Shown: piece by piece, positions 40,442 through 48,885 of the stretch
How positions within the stretch are numbered: position 1 is the stretch's first letter
How the letters are laid out: the number at the start of each line of letters is the position of its first letter
NCBI GenBank assembly: GCA_049115955.1
Contig: JAGDZJ010000029.1
Span: forward strand, 17,665 to 81,664
Reading direction: 5' to 3'
DNA from: Salinispirillum sp049115955
Lineage (GTDB): Bacteria; Pseudomonadota; Gammaproteobacteria; Pseudomonadales; Natronospirillaceae
Length of the DNA: 64,000 nucleotides
Program-made: the position numbers and the translations under genes
The notes under the pieces: generated by a model
What the model was told of the DNA's origin: nothing
What the model saw: only the letters and a program-made list of their open reading frames with translations
Databases searched by the model: none

Positions 40442-42652
40442 ATGAGCTTTGATGCTGACGAAGAGATATTGCAAGACTTCCTAGTTGAGGCCGGTGAAAT
40501 ACTGGAATCCCTCTCGGAGCAGTTAGTGGAGCTGGAACAGCGTCCAGAAGATCCTGACTTACTCAATTCTATTTTTCGTGGCTTTCACACCGTCAAAGGT
40601 GGGGCCGGGTTTTTACAGCTGACCCCGTTGGTTGACTGCTGCCACATTGCTGAAAACGTCTTCGACGTGCTGCGTAAGCGCGAACGTCCCGTAACGTCCG
40701 CTTTGATGGATATCGTGTTACAGGCACTGGATACCGTCAACGTGATGTTCGATCAGGTACGCGCAGGCTCAATGCCGGATCCCGCGTCACCTGAATTGTT
40801 GGCGGACTTAGAGCGTATGACCTTACCCGATACGGGTGAAGATGAGTCTGCAACGGAGCCGGAAGCTCCTGTGCAACCAGAAGCACCGGCAGAAACACCG
40901 CAAGCCACTTCCTCGCCGGGTGGTGATCCGGAAGCCATTGTTGCTGGTGGCGACATCACCGATGACGAATTTGAACATTTGTTGGATGCGTTACAACAAG
41001 GTGGCAGTGCCGCCCCCGCTGAGGTTAAAAAAGAAGCTGCGTCTTCAACTGCAAGTACTGGCGGCGCTGATGACGAAATTACTGATGACGAATTTGAGAA
41101 GCTGCTCGACGAGTTACATGGCGAAGGGCAGTTCAAAGTCGAAGCAGCCGATGTGCCCGCAGCACCGAGCAAGCCGAGCGCCAGCAAGCCTGCGACAAGT
41201 GGCGCGGATGGTGATGAGATCACTGATGATGAGTTTGAGAAGTTGCTTGATAACCTTCATGGTGAAGGACGTTTTGATGGCGCAGTAGCGGAAAAATTTG
41301 ACCAAGATCAAGTGAAGCAAGTGGCTGATGTGCCGCCTGTAGACGATTCTGCAGCGGCAAAGAAGGCTGCTCCAGTTGCTCCAAAAGCGGCATCCGCAGC
41401 GACACCGGCTCCGAAAGTTGAGGCTAAATCTGCCGCCGCTGCACCCGCACCGGCGCAGCCGGCCGTGGGGGGCGACCCTAAAGCTGCCTTGGCACAAGAA
41501 GCCACCGTGCGGGTTGATACCAAACGGCTTGATGACATCATGAATATGGTCGGTGAGTTGGTGCTGGTGCGCAACCGGCTGGTGCGTCTGGGTGAAGCTC
41601 AAGGCGACGAAGAAATGCAAAAAGCTGTCGCTAACCTTGATGTGGTTACGACAGACTTGCAAAACTCCGTCATGAAGACACGGATGCAACCGATTAAGAA
41701 AGTATTCGGTCGTTTCCCTCGGGTTGTCCGGGATCTGGCGCGTAGCCTGAAGAAAGAAATCAATTTAGAACTGATTGGCGAAGACACCGACCTGGATAAA
41801 AACTTGGTTGAGGCCTTGGCCGACCCATTGGTCCACTTGGTTAGAAACTCGGTAGACCACGGTATTGAAGCGCCGGATGTGCGTGTTGCTGCCGGGAAGA
41901 CCAAAGTCGGCAAAATCACCCTGTCTGCAGAGCAGGAAGGGGATCACATTCTGTTGTCCATCCATGATGATGGTGGCGGTATGGATCCGAACCGGTTGCG
42001 TGGTATTGCCGTCGAGCGTGGCGTTATGGATCAAGATGCGGCGGATCGGTTGTCAGACAAAGAAGCCTTCAATCTGATATTTGCGCCAGGGTTTTCGACC
42101 AAAAAAGAAATTTCCGATGTGTCTGGCCGTGGTGTCGGTATGGACGTGGTGAAAACGAAGATTGCTCAGCTCAACGGCAGCATCGATATTGAGTCCCATA
42201 TGGGCAAGGGTACCAGTATTCGCATCAAGGTGCCTTTGACGCTGGCTATTATGCCGACGCTTATGGTGATGCTCGGTGAGCAGGCGTTTGCACTTCCGTT
42301 GGTTAATGTTGACGAAATATTCCATTTGGACCTGACAAAAACGAACGTGGTCGACGGAAAAGAAGTTGTGGTCGTGCGCGGTCGCCCGTTACCACTCTTT
42401 TATCTGAAACGTTGGTTGATCAAGGGTTCTGTGCAGCATGGTAAAGAAAGTGGTCATGTTGTGGTGGTGTCTGTAGGCACGCAGCAGGTAGGCTTTGTGG
42501 TGGACCAGTTGGTCGGTCAGGAAGAAGTCGTTATCAAGCCGCTCGGTAAGACCCTCAACGGTACGGCGGGCATGGCTGGTGCAACCATCACGGGTGATGG
42601 GCGAATTGCTCTGATACTTGATGTACCGAGCATGCTTAATCACTATGCCTGA
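40442..42652 (+). CDS. cheA: CheA, chemotaxis histidine kinase with repeated acidic docking motifs
   Basis: 736 aa. The Hpt (P1) domain has its His in FRGFHTVKGGAGFL. A roughly 250-residue linker replaces a clear P2 domain and contains three copies of ITDDEFE-LLD-L, starting at residues 172, 213 and 260. P3 dimerisation, the P4 kinase (HLVRNSVDHGIE, DDGGGMDP, FAPGFST, GRGVGMDVV) and the P5 CheW-like domain follow. In Vibrio the CheA linker contains a localisation domain that binds ParP. parC and parP are encoded in the same cluster, so these motifs are candidate ParP- or ParC-binding sites. That role is inferred. Confidence 0.97.
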   Translation: MSFDADEEILQDFLVEAGEILESLSEQLVELEQRPEDPDLLNSIFRGFHTVKGGAGFLQLTPLVDCCHIAENVFDVLRKRERPVTSALMDIVLQALDTVNVMFDQVRAGSMPDPASPELLADLERMTLPDTGEDESATEPEAPVQPEAPAETPQATSSPGGDPEAIVAGGDITDDEFEHLLDALQQGGSAAPAEVKKEAASSTASTGGADDEITDDEFEKLLDELHGEGQFKVEAADVPAAPSKPSASKPATSGADGDEITDDEFEKLLDNLHGEGRFDGAVAEKFDQDQVKQVADVPPVDDSAAAKKAAPVAPKAASAATPAPKVEAKSAAAAPAPAQPAVGGDPKAALAQEATVRVDTKRLDDIMNMVGELVLVRNRLVRLGEAQGDEEMQKAVANLDVVTTDLQNSVMKTRMQPIKKVFGRFPRVVRDLARSLKKEINLELIGEDTDLDKNLVEALADPLVHLVRNSVDHGIEAPDVRVAAGKTKVGKITLSAEQEGDHILLSIHDDGGGMDPNRLRGIAVERGVMDQDAADRLSDKEAFNLIFAPGFSTKKEISDVSGRGVGMDVVKTKIAQLNGSIDIESHMGKGTSIRIKVPLTLAIMPTLMVMLGEQAFALPLVNVDEIFHLDLTKTNVVDGKEVVVVRGRPLPLFYLKRWLIKGSVQHGKESGHVVVVSVGTQQVGFVVDQLVGQEEVVIKPLGKTLNGTAGMAGATITGDGRIALILDVPSMLNHYA

Positions 42653-42688
42653 ACCCATTAGGGTCAGGCCAGCAAAAGAGAGACAGTA

Positions 42689-43702
42689 ATGGCAATCAGT
42701 GTTCTGGTGGTCGACGATTCCTCATTTTTTCGCCAGCAGATAATTTCTATTTTGCGCAATAGCTCGGAGCTAACCGTTGTCGGTACTGCCAGCCATGGGC
42801 GTGAAGCGGTAGAAAAGGCCATACAGCTTAAACCTGATGTCATTACCATGGACTACGAAATGCCCGTAATGGATGGCATTTCCGCGGTGCGTGAAATCAT
42901 GGCGAAAGCACCTACCGCCATCTTAATGTTCTCTTCGTTAACCACCTCTGGCGCTCGTGTTACCTTAGATGCTCTGGACGCTGGTGCGTTGGATTATTTG
43001 CCGAAGTTCCGCGAGAGCATGACGCAAAACGAGTTGTTGAAGCAGCAACTGATCGAAAAAATTATTGCCGTAGCGAAGAAACGCCAGAAGCCAGCAGCCA
43101 GCGCACCGGCAGAACGGCGCACTGGCCGTGTGACATTGCCTCGCAAGCCCGAACTGATTTTAATCGGTACCAGCACGGGGGGGCCAGTTGCGCTGCAAAA
43201 AGTGCTGACACAAATTCCTGCTACTCTTCGTGTACCAATACTTCTGATCCAGCATATGCCTGAAGCCTTTACGGGACCATTTGCGGAACGCTTAGATAGG
43301 CAATGCCAGATTCGCGTCGCCGAAGCCAAAGACGGTAGCGCGCTGGAGCCTGGTTTGGCATTACTTGCGCCGGGTGGCAAACAGATGATGTTGAGCTCGC
43401 GGAACTCAGTACGAATCATGTCAGGCGATGAGCGTTTGAATTACAAGCCCTCTGTCGACCTCACTTTTGGCAGTGCTGTGAAATATTACCGTGATCGTGC
43501 CTTGGCTATTGTATTGACGGGTATGGGGGCGGATGGTCGTGACGGTGCCCGCCTGCTGAAGGAGGCGGGTTCTCATGTATGGACGCAAGATGCGGCCAGT
43601 TGTGTTATTGATGGCATGCCAGGCTCTATACGCAGTGCAGGGCTATCTGACGCTGATATTCCGCTTGACGACATCGCCAAAACGCTTGTTAGCGTAATGT
43701 AA
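42689..43702 (+). CDS. cheB: CheB, chemoreceptor methylesterase response regulator
   Basis: 337 aa. The receiver has VVDDSSFFR and phospho-acceptor Asp in ITMDYEMPVMDG. The catalytic domain has Ser in LIGTSTGGPVAL, His in LIQHMPEAFTGPFAERL and Asp in GMGADGRDGARLLKEAG. CheB demethylates or deamidates receptors. The partner methyltransferase CheR is not in this window. Confidence 0.97.
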   Translation: MAISVLVVDDSSFFRQQIISILRNSSELTVVGTASHGREAVEKAIQLKPDVITMDYEMPVMDGISAVREIMAKAPTAILMFSSLTTSGARVTLDALDAGALDYLPKFRESMTQNELLKQQLIEKIIAVAKKRQKPAASAPAERRTGRVTLPRKPELILIGTSTGGPVALQKVLTQIPATLRVPILLIQHMPEAFTGPFAERLDRQCQIRVAEAKDGSALEPGLALLAPGGKQMMLSSRNSVRIMSGDERLNYKPSVDLTFGSAVKYYRDRALAIVLTGMGADGRDGARLLKEAGSHVWTQDAASCVIDGMPGSIRSAGLSDADIPLDDIAKTLVSVM

Positions 43703-43715
43703 GCGGGCATTGTGG

Positions 43716-44444
43716 ATGTTAGCCCTTGGAACCCTCATCGCATGCGGATTGATTCTCTTTGGCTTCGTGCTTGAGGGAGGCAATCCCCTGGCACTTTTCA
43801 ATCTGCCCGCATTAATGATTGTGTTTGGCGCAACGATTGGTATTGGCGTGGCGCAAAGTGACCGCTCGCGTTTATCCGATTTGCGATTTGCGCTGCAGCG
43901 TCTGCTCTCACCGTATGCCCCGTCTTTTCCTGAAACCATTGATTCTTTGACGCGCTGGGGTCATTTGGCGCGTAAAGAAGGCGTGCTGGTGTTGGAGAAA
44001 GAAGCGAATTTGCAGCCTGACCCCTTTTTGCAGGAAGGCATGCTGCTACTTGTCGATGGCGTGAAAAGCGACGGTGTGCAGCAGCATTTAGAGGTGGCAA
44101 TGACCGCCGAGGAAGAGCGCTATCTTAGTGGCGCGGAGTTTTTCGAACAATTGGCTGGTTATGCGCCCACCATGGGTATTCTGGGTGCCGTTCTTGGCTT
44201 GATTCAGGTGCTGGTTGACGTGGCTGATAGTGAGAGTTTGGGGCTCGGAATAGCTACGGCGTTCGTGGCAATTGTTTACGGTCTGGCTTTAGCGAATTTA
44301 TTGTTTTTGCCTGTAGCGTCAAGGCTGCGGTGGCAAGCTCAACGATTGTATCGTCATAGAGAAATGGCGTTAGCGGGTTTGCTGGCGATCCAGCAGGGCG
44401 AAAACCCGCGTCATATAGCACAACGGCTACGGCACTTTAGGTGA
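43716..44444 (+). CDS. motC: MotC, MotA-type stator subunit
   Basis: 242 aa with four predicted membrane helices and a cytosolic loop. Functional positions look intact. The loop has ARKEGVLVLEKE (the Arg and Glu that touch FliG). The TM3 Pro is in YAPTMGILGAVLGL and the TM4 Pro is in LANLLFLPVASRL. The ATG at 43716 is used; a TTG two codons upstream is also in frame. It pairs with motD 4 bp downstream, in the cheB-motCD order of Pseudomonas. Confidence 0.93.
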   Translation: MLALGTLIACGLILFGFVLEGGNPLALFNLPALMIVFGATIGIGVAQSDRSRLSDLRFALQRLLSPYAPSFPETIDSLTRWGHLARKEGVLVLEKEANLQPDPFLQEGMLLLVDGVKSDGVQQHLEVAMTAEEERYLSGAEFFEQLAGYAPTMGILGAVLGLIQVLVDVADSESLGLGIATAFVAIVYGLALANLLFLPVASRLRWQAQRLYRHREMALAGLLAIQQGENPRHIAQRLRHFR

Positions 44445-44448
44445 CCTA

Positions 44449-45195
44449 ATGCGACGATCCGTCCGGACATATTCTCCACAGTCTCATCAGTGGCTACTGT
44501 CATATGCCAATTTTACTACGGTGCTCGTGGCGCTTTTTGCTTTTTTGTTTGTGACTATGGATGTTGATACAGAGCGGCTCGGTGCATTGTCCGGTACCGT
44601 AAAAACGGTGTTGGGTAGTCTTGAGCAACCTAATGTCCATCGTGCTGCGCCTGAGCGGGAAAGTATGGTGGGTGAGCTTCGTTCATTACCAGCGCCTGAA
44701 GTCGAAACAGAGCCTCTCGCTGAAGATATTGGTACCAGCTCTGTGGATGAGACCTTACGCCGTATAGAAGCCGGTTTATTGCAACAGATGGTCTCTGAGC
44801 GTGATGCTGGCAATCTGTCTATTGTGCGCTCTTCAGGGTGGGTTATGCTGTCGTTGGCCAGTGATCAATTGTTTGCTCCCGGCGATATCAACTTACGTGT
44901 TCAAGGTGAAGATGTGCTATACGTTGTTCTACAAGTGTTGCTTAATGAGTCGGTAGTAATCAATGTAGGGGCGCATACCGATGACCAGATGGCGTCAGCC
45001 GAGGCCAGTTGGCAATTGTCGAGTCGCCGCGCTGCTTCAGTAGCTCGATATCTGCAGCGCGAGGGTATTGCTCCTCAACGCCTAACAGCACAAGGTTACG
45101 GTCAATTTCAACCGCAACGGCCAAATGACACGGCGGAACAACGCGCACGCAATCGACGTATCGAGATTTTGATCAGCAATCCGTTGGGCCATTAA
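44449..45195 (+). CDS. motD: MotD, MotB-type stator subunit with Asn in place of the ion-binding Asp
   Basis: 248 aa. A basic N-terminus, one membrane helix (about residues 17-38) and a C-terminal OmpA-like peptidoglycan-binding domain (QLSSRRAASVARYL, GYGQFQP, NRRIEILI) give the MotB/MotD architecture. In MotB proteins the helix starts with the motif SYADF, whose Asp is essential for proton flow. Here it reads SYANF, and the codon is AAT at 44509-44511 (residue 21). No other acidic residue takes its place in the first part of the helix. The rest of the protein and its partner MotC look intact. Confidence 0.92.
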   Translation: MRRSVRTYSPQSHQWLLSYANFTTVLVALFAFLFVTMDVDTERLGALSGTVKTVLGSLEQPNVHRAAPERESMVGELRSLPAPEVETEPLAEDIGTSSVDETLRRIEAGLLQQMVSERDAGNLSIVRSSGWVMLSLASDQLFAPGDINLRVQGEDVLYVVLQVLLNESVVINVGAHTDDQMASAEASWQLSSRRAASVARYLQREGIAPQRLTAQGYGQFQPQRPNDTAEQRARNRRIEILISNPLGH

Positions 45196-45221
45196 GTTAT
45201 TAGCTCTACGGTTGAAATAAC

Positions 45222-45248
45222 TAAAGTTGAATCACCGTTGGCAGATAT
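45222..45248 (+). promoter_or_regulatory. Sigma-28 promoter of parC-parP
   Basis: TAAAGTTG (45222-45229), exactly 11 nt, then GCAGATAT (45241-45248). This matches 7 of 8 and 6 of 8 positions of the FliA consensus, 134 bp before the parC start. Confidence 0.75.
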
Positions 45249-45382
45249 AACCTAGAGTAGAGAAGAACGTTGCAGATAATGCCACATTCAGGCATGTCGG
45301 TAATGATGAGACGAAGGTGAAAGTCGTCAATAAGAGTACAGTTTTTGGCTGCGCTTATAAGAACATTACGGGAGTAACAAAC

Positions 45383-46159
45383 GTGCACGTTTGGGCCGTT
45401 GCAAACCAGAAGGGCGGTGTTGGTAAAACAACGTCGGTCGTCAATTTAAGCGCTCTGCTTGGCGAACAGGGTAAGCGCGTATTGATGGTAGATATGGATC
45501 CGCAAGGCAGCCTGACCAGCTACTTTCGGCTTAACCCGGATACTATCGAGCACAGTGTGTATGACTTGTTCATGCACCAAGGCCGGGTGCCTGAAAACAT
45601 CACGGCGCAGTTAATCGTCGACACTGGCATGCCTAACGTGAGCTTGTTGCCTGCCAACACGGCACTGGCAACTCTCGAGCGCAATATATCCCAGCAAGGT
45701 GGTATGGGACTGGTGCTTTCAAGAGCCCTAACGCAGTTATGGGACGACTTCGACTATGTATTGATCGACACACCGCCGCTGCTTGGCGTCTTGTTAATCA
45801 ACGCAATTGCGGCAGCCCAAGTTCTCGTGTTACCCGTGCAGACTGAGTTTATGGCCTTAAAAGGCCTGGAGCGTATGATCCACACGCTGCAAATGGTAAC
45901 GGCATCGCGCAAAAAACAACTCAAATACCTCATTGTTCCGACCATGTTTGATCGGCGGACACAGGCAGGCCAGCGCAGTTTGCGCACGTTGCGTCAGACC
46001 TATGACGAAAAACTTTGGAAGTCTGCTATTCCCATTGATACACGATTACGCGACGCTTCGAGAGAAGGGTTGTCGATATGCCAGTTGGATCCTCAGTCTC
46101 GCGGTTGCGAGTCTTACGCGAGTTTGTTGCGTACGTTGCAGCAGGAGATTGCATCGTGA
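45383..46159 (+). CDS. parC: ParC, ParA-like ATPase for polar chemotaxis arrays
   Basis: 258 aa from a GTG at 45383 with GGGAG 8 nt upstream; an in-frame GTG at 45317 would add 22 unrelated residues. Walker A is ANQKGGVGKTTSVVNL and the Walker A' region is VLMVDMDPQGSLT. VLIDTPPLLGVL and VLVLPVQTEFMALKG complete a Soj/ParA fold. In Vibrio, ParC gathers at the old pole and recruits ParP and the CheA arrays. The position between motD and parP identifies this as that ParC, not topoisomerase IV and not a chromosome partition protein. Confidence 0.93.
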   Translation: MHVWAVANQKGGVGKTTSVVNLSALLGEQGKRVLMVDMDPQGSLTSYFRLNPDTIEHSVYDLFMHQGRVPENITAQLIVDTGMPNVSLLPANTALATLERNISQQGGMGLVLSRALTQLWDDFDYVLIDTPPLLGVLLINAIAAAQVLVLPVQTEFMALKGLERMIHTLQMVTASRKKQLKYLIVPTMFDRRTQAGQRSLRTLRQTYDEKLWKSAIPIDTRLRDASREGLSICQLDPQSRGCESYASLLRTLQQEIAS

Positions 46160-46210
46160 TACTGATGTATCCTGTGACGAATACATTTCACCTGATTTCG
46201 GGAGCCTAGG

Positions 46211-47059
46211 GTGAGTAGCTCTGATTCTACCAAGAAAAAAGTAGCGACCGAGTTGGCGCCTGCAAAGCTGGCTCTGAATAGCTATCTTGCCATCATGTTG
46301 GAAGAAGCGACTTCGTGGGAAGATGATTTGGCGGAAGAACCGGAAGTCGCGGAGCCTGAAGCAGTTGCTGAACCAGAACCTATTGAAGTGGTGCCGGAAG
46401 TTAAGCAGACTCCAGAGCCAGAGCCTGAGCCTGCAATAGAGCCCGAGCCAGTTGCTGAACCGGAGCCCGAGCCCATAGCGAAAGCACCGGTACCAGAAAC
46501 ACCGGTTGTTGTTCCTGAGCCGCAACCTACTTTTGACGAAACAGTGCACTTGGCAGAAAGTCAGCCGGTGCTGGCATGGAAGGAAAATGGCCGGCCTGGG
46601 TGGGCACAGAACCGTTTTGATTGTCTGCTGTTCAAAGTTGATGGCTTGGCGTTGGCTGTACCCATGTTGTTGCTGGGCACCATTTATCAAATGGACTCCG
46701 AACTGACGTCATTGTTTGATCAACCTGAGTGGTTTCTTGGCCTGTTACGTGTGCACGACGGTCGGAATATTCGTGTGGTGGACACAGCCCAGTTAGTGAT
46801 GCCGGAACGTTATCGCCCGGAGGCTGTAGAGTCTTTGGCTTATGCTATTGGTATCCATGAATGCGACTGGGCGATGGGTTGTCATGAAGTCATCGGATCT
46901 ATTACGTTAACCCCTGATGATGTGAAGTGGCGTACAGAACGTACTCGCCGCCCATGGTTAGCGGGAACGGTCGTGGACCACATGTGTGCGTTGATTGATC
47001 TGGACGCCTTTGAGTCGCAATTGCTGAGTCAGGCGGCGAAGAAAAAGCGATCACGATGA
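46211..47059 (+). CDS. parP: ParP, CheW-like array-positioning protein
   Basis: 282 aa from a GTG with GGGAG 6 nt upstream. Residues about 45-115 are a Pro/Glu repeat region (EPEPEP, PEPVAEPEPEP). The C-terminal half (from FDCLLFKVDGLALAVPMLLLGTIYQ) is a CheW-like domain, called AIF in Vibrio ParP, which inserts into signalling arrays through receptors and CheA. ParP links arrays to ParC. The Pro-Glu stretch is expected to be disordered. cheW follows 178 bp later. Confidence 0.92.
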   Translation: MSSSDSTKKKVATELAPAKLALNSYLAIMLEEATSWEDDLAEEPEVAEPEAVAEPEPIEVVPEVKQTPEPEPEPAIEPEPVAEPEPEPIAKAPVPETPVVVPEPQPTFDETVHLAESQPVLAWKENGRPGWAQNRFDCLLFKVDGLALAVPMLLLGTIYQMDSELTSLFDQPEWFLGLLRVHDGRNIRVVDTAQLVMPERYRPEAVESLAYAIGIHECDWAMGCHEVIGSITLTPDDVKWRTERTRRPWLAGTVVDHMCALIDLDAFESQLLSQAAKKKRSR

Positions 47060-47237
47060 ACGCCGGAGCCTGCGCTTTAGGGGTTAGTTGAAGTCTTTCA
47101 ACAAATTGTTATTGGGTACTCTGCCGAACAAGGGTAAATTAGGCTATATTGATTATGTCGAGAGCAGTGACGTTACCGATCACTGGATCGTAAACACGCT
47201 GCTTGGGTGCAGTTGGCTGATTTAAGGTGAATAAACT

Positions 47238-47717
47238 ATGAGTACACAAGCTGCCAAAACCTCCGATGATCCTATTCTCCAATGGGTGACCTTTCGTCTG
47301 GAGAATGAGTCTTACGGCATCAATGTGATGCAGGTTCAAGAGGTGTTACGTTACACGGAAATTGCACCTGTACCCGGAGCGCCCTCCTATGTACTGGGTA
47401 TCATTAACCTGCGCGGCAACGTCGTTACGGTCATTGATACACGCGAGCGTTTTGGTATGTCTGCTTCTGAAGTGACTGATAACTCACGCATCGTGATCAT
47501 TGAGACCGATATGCAAGTGGTAGGCATTCTGGTCGACTCAGTGGCTGAAGTAGTGTACTTGCGTCAATCTGAGATCGAAACAGCACCTAACGTCGGCAAT
47601 GATGAAACGTCGAAGTTTATTCAGGGTGTTTGCCACAAAAATGACGAGTTGCTCATTCTGGTTGAATTGGATCGTTTGTTCAGCATGGATGAATGGCAGG
47701 AGCTTGGCGAGATCTGA
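47238..47717 (+). CDS. cheW: CheW, receptor-kinase coupling protein
   Basis: 159 aa, a single CheW domain: WVTFRLENESYGINVMQVQEVLR, PSYVLGIINLRGNVVTVIDTRERFG and SVAEVVYLRQSEIE. AAGGTG precedes the ATG. It couples receptors to the CheA encoded at 40442-42652. No convincing sigma-28 site was found in the 178-bp gap before it. Confidence 0.98.
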   Translation: MSTQAAKTSDDPILQWVTFRLENESYGINVMQVQEVLRYTEIAPVPGAPSYVLGIINLRGNVVTVIDTRERFGMSASEVTDNSRIVIIETDMQVVGILVDSVAEVVYLRQSEIETAPNVGNDETSKFIQGVCHKNDELLILVELDRLFSMDEWQELGEI

Positions 47718-47784
47718 TGCGACTGGCGGGCAAACACAGCACGGCAGCTAACGAGCTCATCGCTGAGCATATTCGGGTTTGCTC

Positions 47785-48312
47785 ATGGCGGTTCTAGAAG
47801 ATACTCAGTTACTCGTATTGCTGGTCCCCTTTGTGTGCTTGCTGGTGCTTGTGCTGTTTTCCTTGTGGGTGTCAGCAGGCCGACGAAATCGTCGGCTTAC
47901 GCAGGATGTCGAGGCCATGCGCCGAGAGTTGTCCATGATTCAGGCGGGTAACATAGGGTTGGGCAAGAAGCTGCTCGCCGTTGCCCGACAATCACACCAT
48001 GTACAGCAGCAATTTAAGACTTTAAAAGACGCTCAGGCGACTGATGCGGCAGGATCAAAAGTAGCTTCCGGGTCTCCTGTACGGCAGCCAGAGCGCAAAG
48101 CAGAACGTAAAAAGATAAATGTCGCGTCCTTGAACGCTGAGGAAGACGACGCAAACGAAGAGGATACCTTGGTACAGTTTGATACGGCGCAGTCGATGCT
48201 GCGTTCGGGTGCTCAAATAGACCAGGTGATACGCAGCACCGGACTGACACGCTCTGAAGCGGAGCTGATACTGTTGCTGAATCAGCCTAGCATGAACGCT
48301 AGGCAGTCGTAA
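47785..48312 (+). CDS. DUF2802 membrane-anchored protein
   Basis: 175 aa. One N-terminal membrane helix (LLVLLVPFVCLLVLVLFSLW) is followed by a coiled coil (RRLTQDVEAMRRELSMIQ), a variable linker and a C-terminal helix-turn-helix-like segment (FDTAQSMLRSGAQIDQVIRSTGLTRSEAELILLL). This matches DUF2802 proteins, which follow cheW in many polar-flagellate gammaproteobacteria. Function is unknown. The ATG at 47785 is preferred to a TTG two codons upstream. Confidence 0.8.
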   Translation: MAVLEDTQLLVLLVPFVCLLVLVLFSLWVSAGRRNRRLTQDVEAMRRELSMIQAGNIGLGKKLLAVARQSHHVQQQFKTLKDAQATDAAGSKVASGSPVRQPERKAERKKINVASLNAEEDDANEEDTLVQFDTAQSMLRSGAQIDQVIRSTGLTRSEAELILLLNQPSMNARQS

Positions 48313-48316
48313 TATA

Positions 48317-48332
48317 GGCCGGCACCCCGGCC
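48317..48332. terminator. GC-rich hairpin between convergent genes
   Basis: GGCCGG/CCGGCC with a 4-nt CACC loop in the 33-bp gap between the DUF2802 gene and the convergent PilZ gene. It probably ends both transcripts. Confidence 0.5.
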
Positions 48333-48345
48333 GGCCGGCTCTACA

Positions 48346-48642
48346 TTATTTAATCTGTTCTATTTCCAAGCCTAGTTGAAACTTCCCACCGCCCATATCA
48401 TCGACCCGGTGCACTTTAACTGCGGCATCTAACGGTGCGAATTGGCCTGTTAGTGCGGGTAAGTGAACTTGAAGTTGGGTGCCTTCGGGAAGTGACTGGT
48501 CGACTTCAATCAGCATGCCGACAGCGCTCAAGTCTTTGCAGATGCAATGTTTCTGCGTGCCGTCTTCCATTTGGATAACAGCGGGCGCATCCATATTCAT
48601 GCGCATGAACGAACGCTTTTCCATGTAATCTCGATCAATCAT
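48346..48642 (-). CDS. PilZ-domain c-di-GMP receptor
   Basis: 98 aa. Both c-di-GMP contact motifs are present: RSFMR (RxxxR) near residue 10 and DLSAVG (D/NxSxxG) near residue 38. It has no other domain. Size and position on the far side of the chemotaxis genes are like single-domain PilZ proteins that affect motility. Partner unknown. Confidence 0.93.
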   Translation of the reverse strand: MIDRDYMEKRSFMRMNMDAPAVIQMEDGTQKHCICKDLSAVGMLIEVDQSLPEGTQLQVHLPALTGQFAPLDAAVKVHRVDDMGGGKFQLGLEIEQIK

Positions 48643-48885
48643 TAGAATAACCCTTCTCTGTGTCGGCTTTCGCCGAGCTGCGTGCCTGAGTTTGCAGCGC
48701 TGTACGCGCGCAAAATTTGCTCACTCATGCTGTTATAAAAACAATTGGCGTCGGTGTCAAAGGCAAAATGTTGTGAACACCGCAAAGTTCTCATAACAGT
48801 CCATCTGTTGTTTTTAGAAACCGCCGCTTGCAGGGTTTGAAGTGAAGGAGTACGCTCGCTCGAAAATGTAAGTTAAGGGCAGTTC
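48643..48885. other. Divergent intergenic region
   Basis: 243 bp between the PilZ gene (minus) and the response-regulator-phosphatase gene. A/T-rich stretches near 48735 and 48810 could hold promoters on either strand. No sigma-28 or sigma-54 match was found. Confidence 0.4.

Noticed and set aside
40950..41275. Repeated sequence in cheA taken as a tandem repeat or CRISPR-like array
   Set aside because: The repeats are in frame, encode a conserved peptide and vary at synonymous sites; spacing is irregular and the gene is intact.
45383..46159. parC read as topoisomerase IV subunit or chromosome partition ParA
   Set aside because: The protein is a small ParA-like ATPase, not a topoisomerase. 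No parB or parS-like site follows; the neighbour is the CheW-like ParP, so it belongs to the chemotaxis array system.
47104..47130. Possible sigma-28 promoter before cheW
   Set aside because: GCCGAACA resembles a -10, but the matching -35 position reads AATTGTTA, far from TAAAGTTT.
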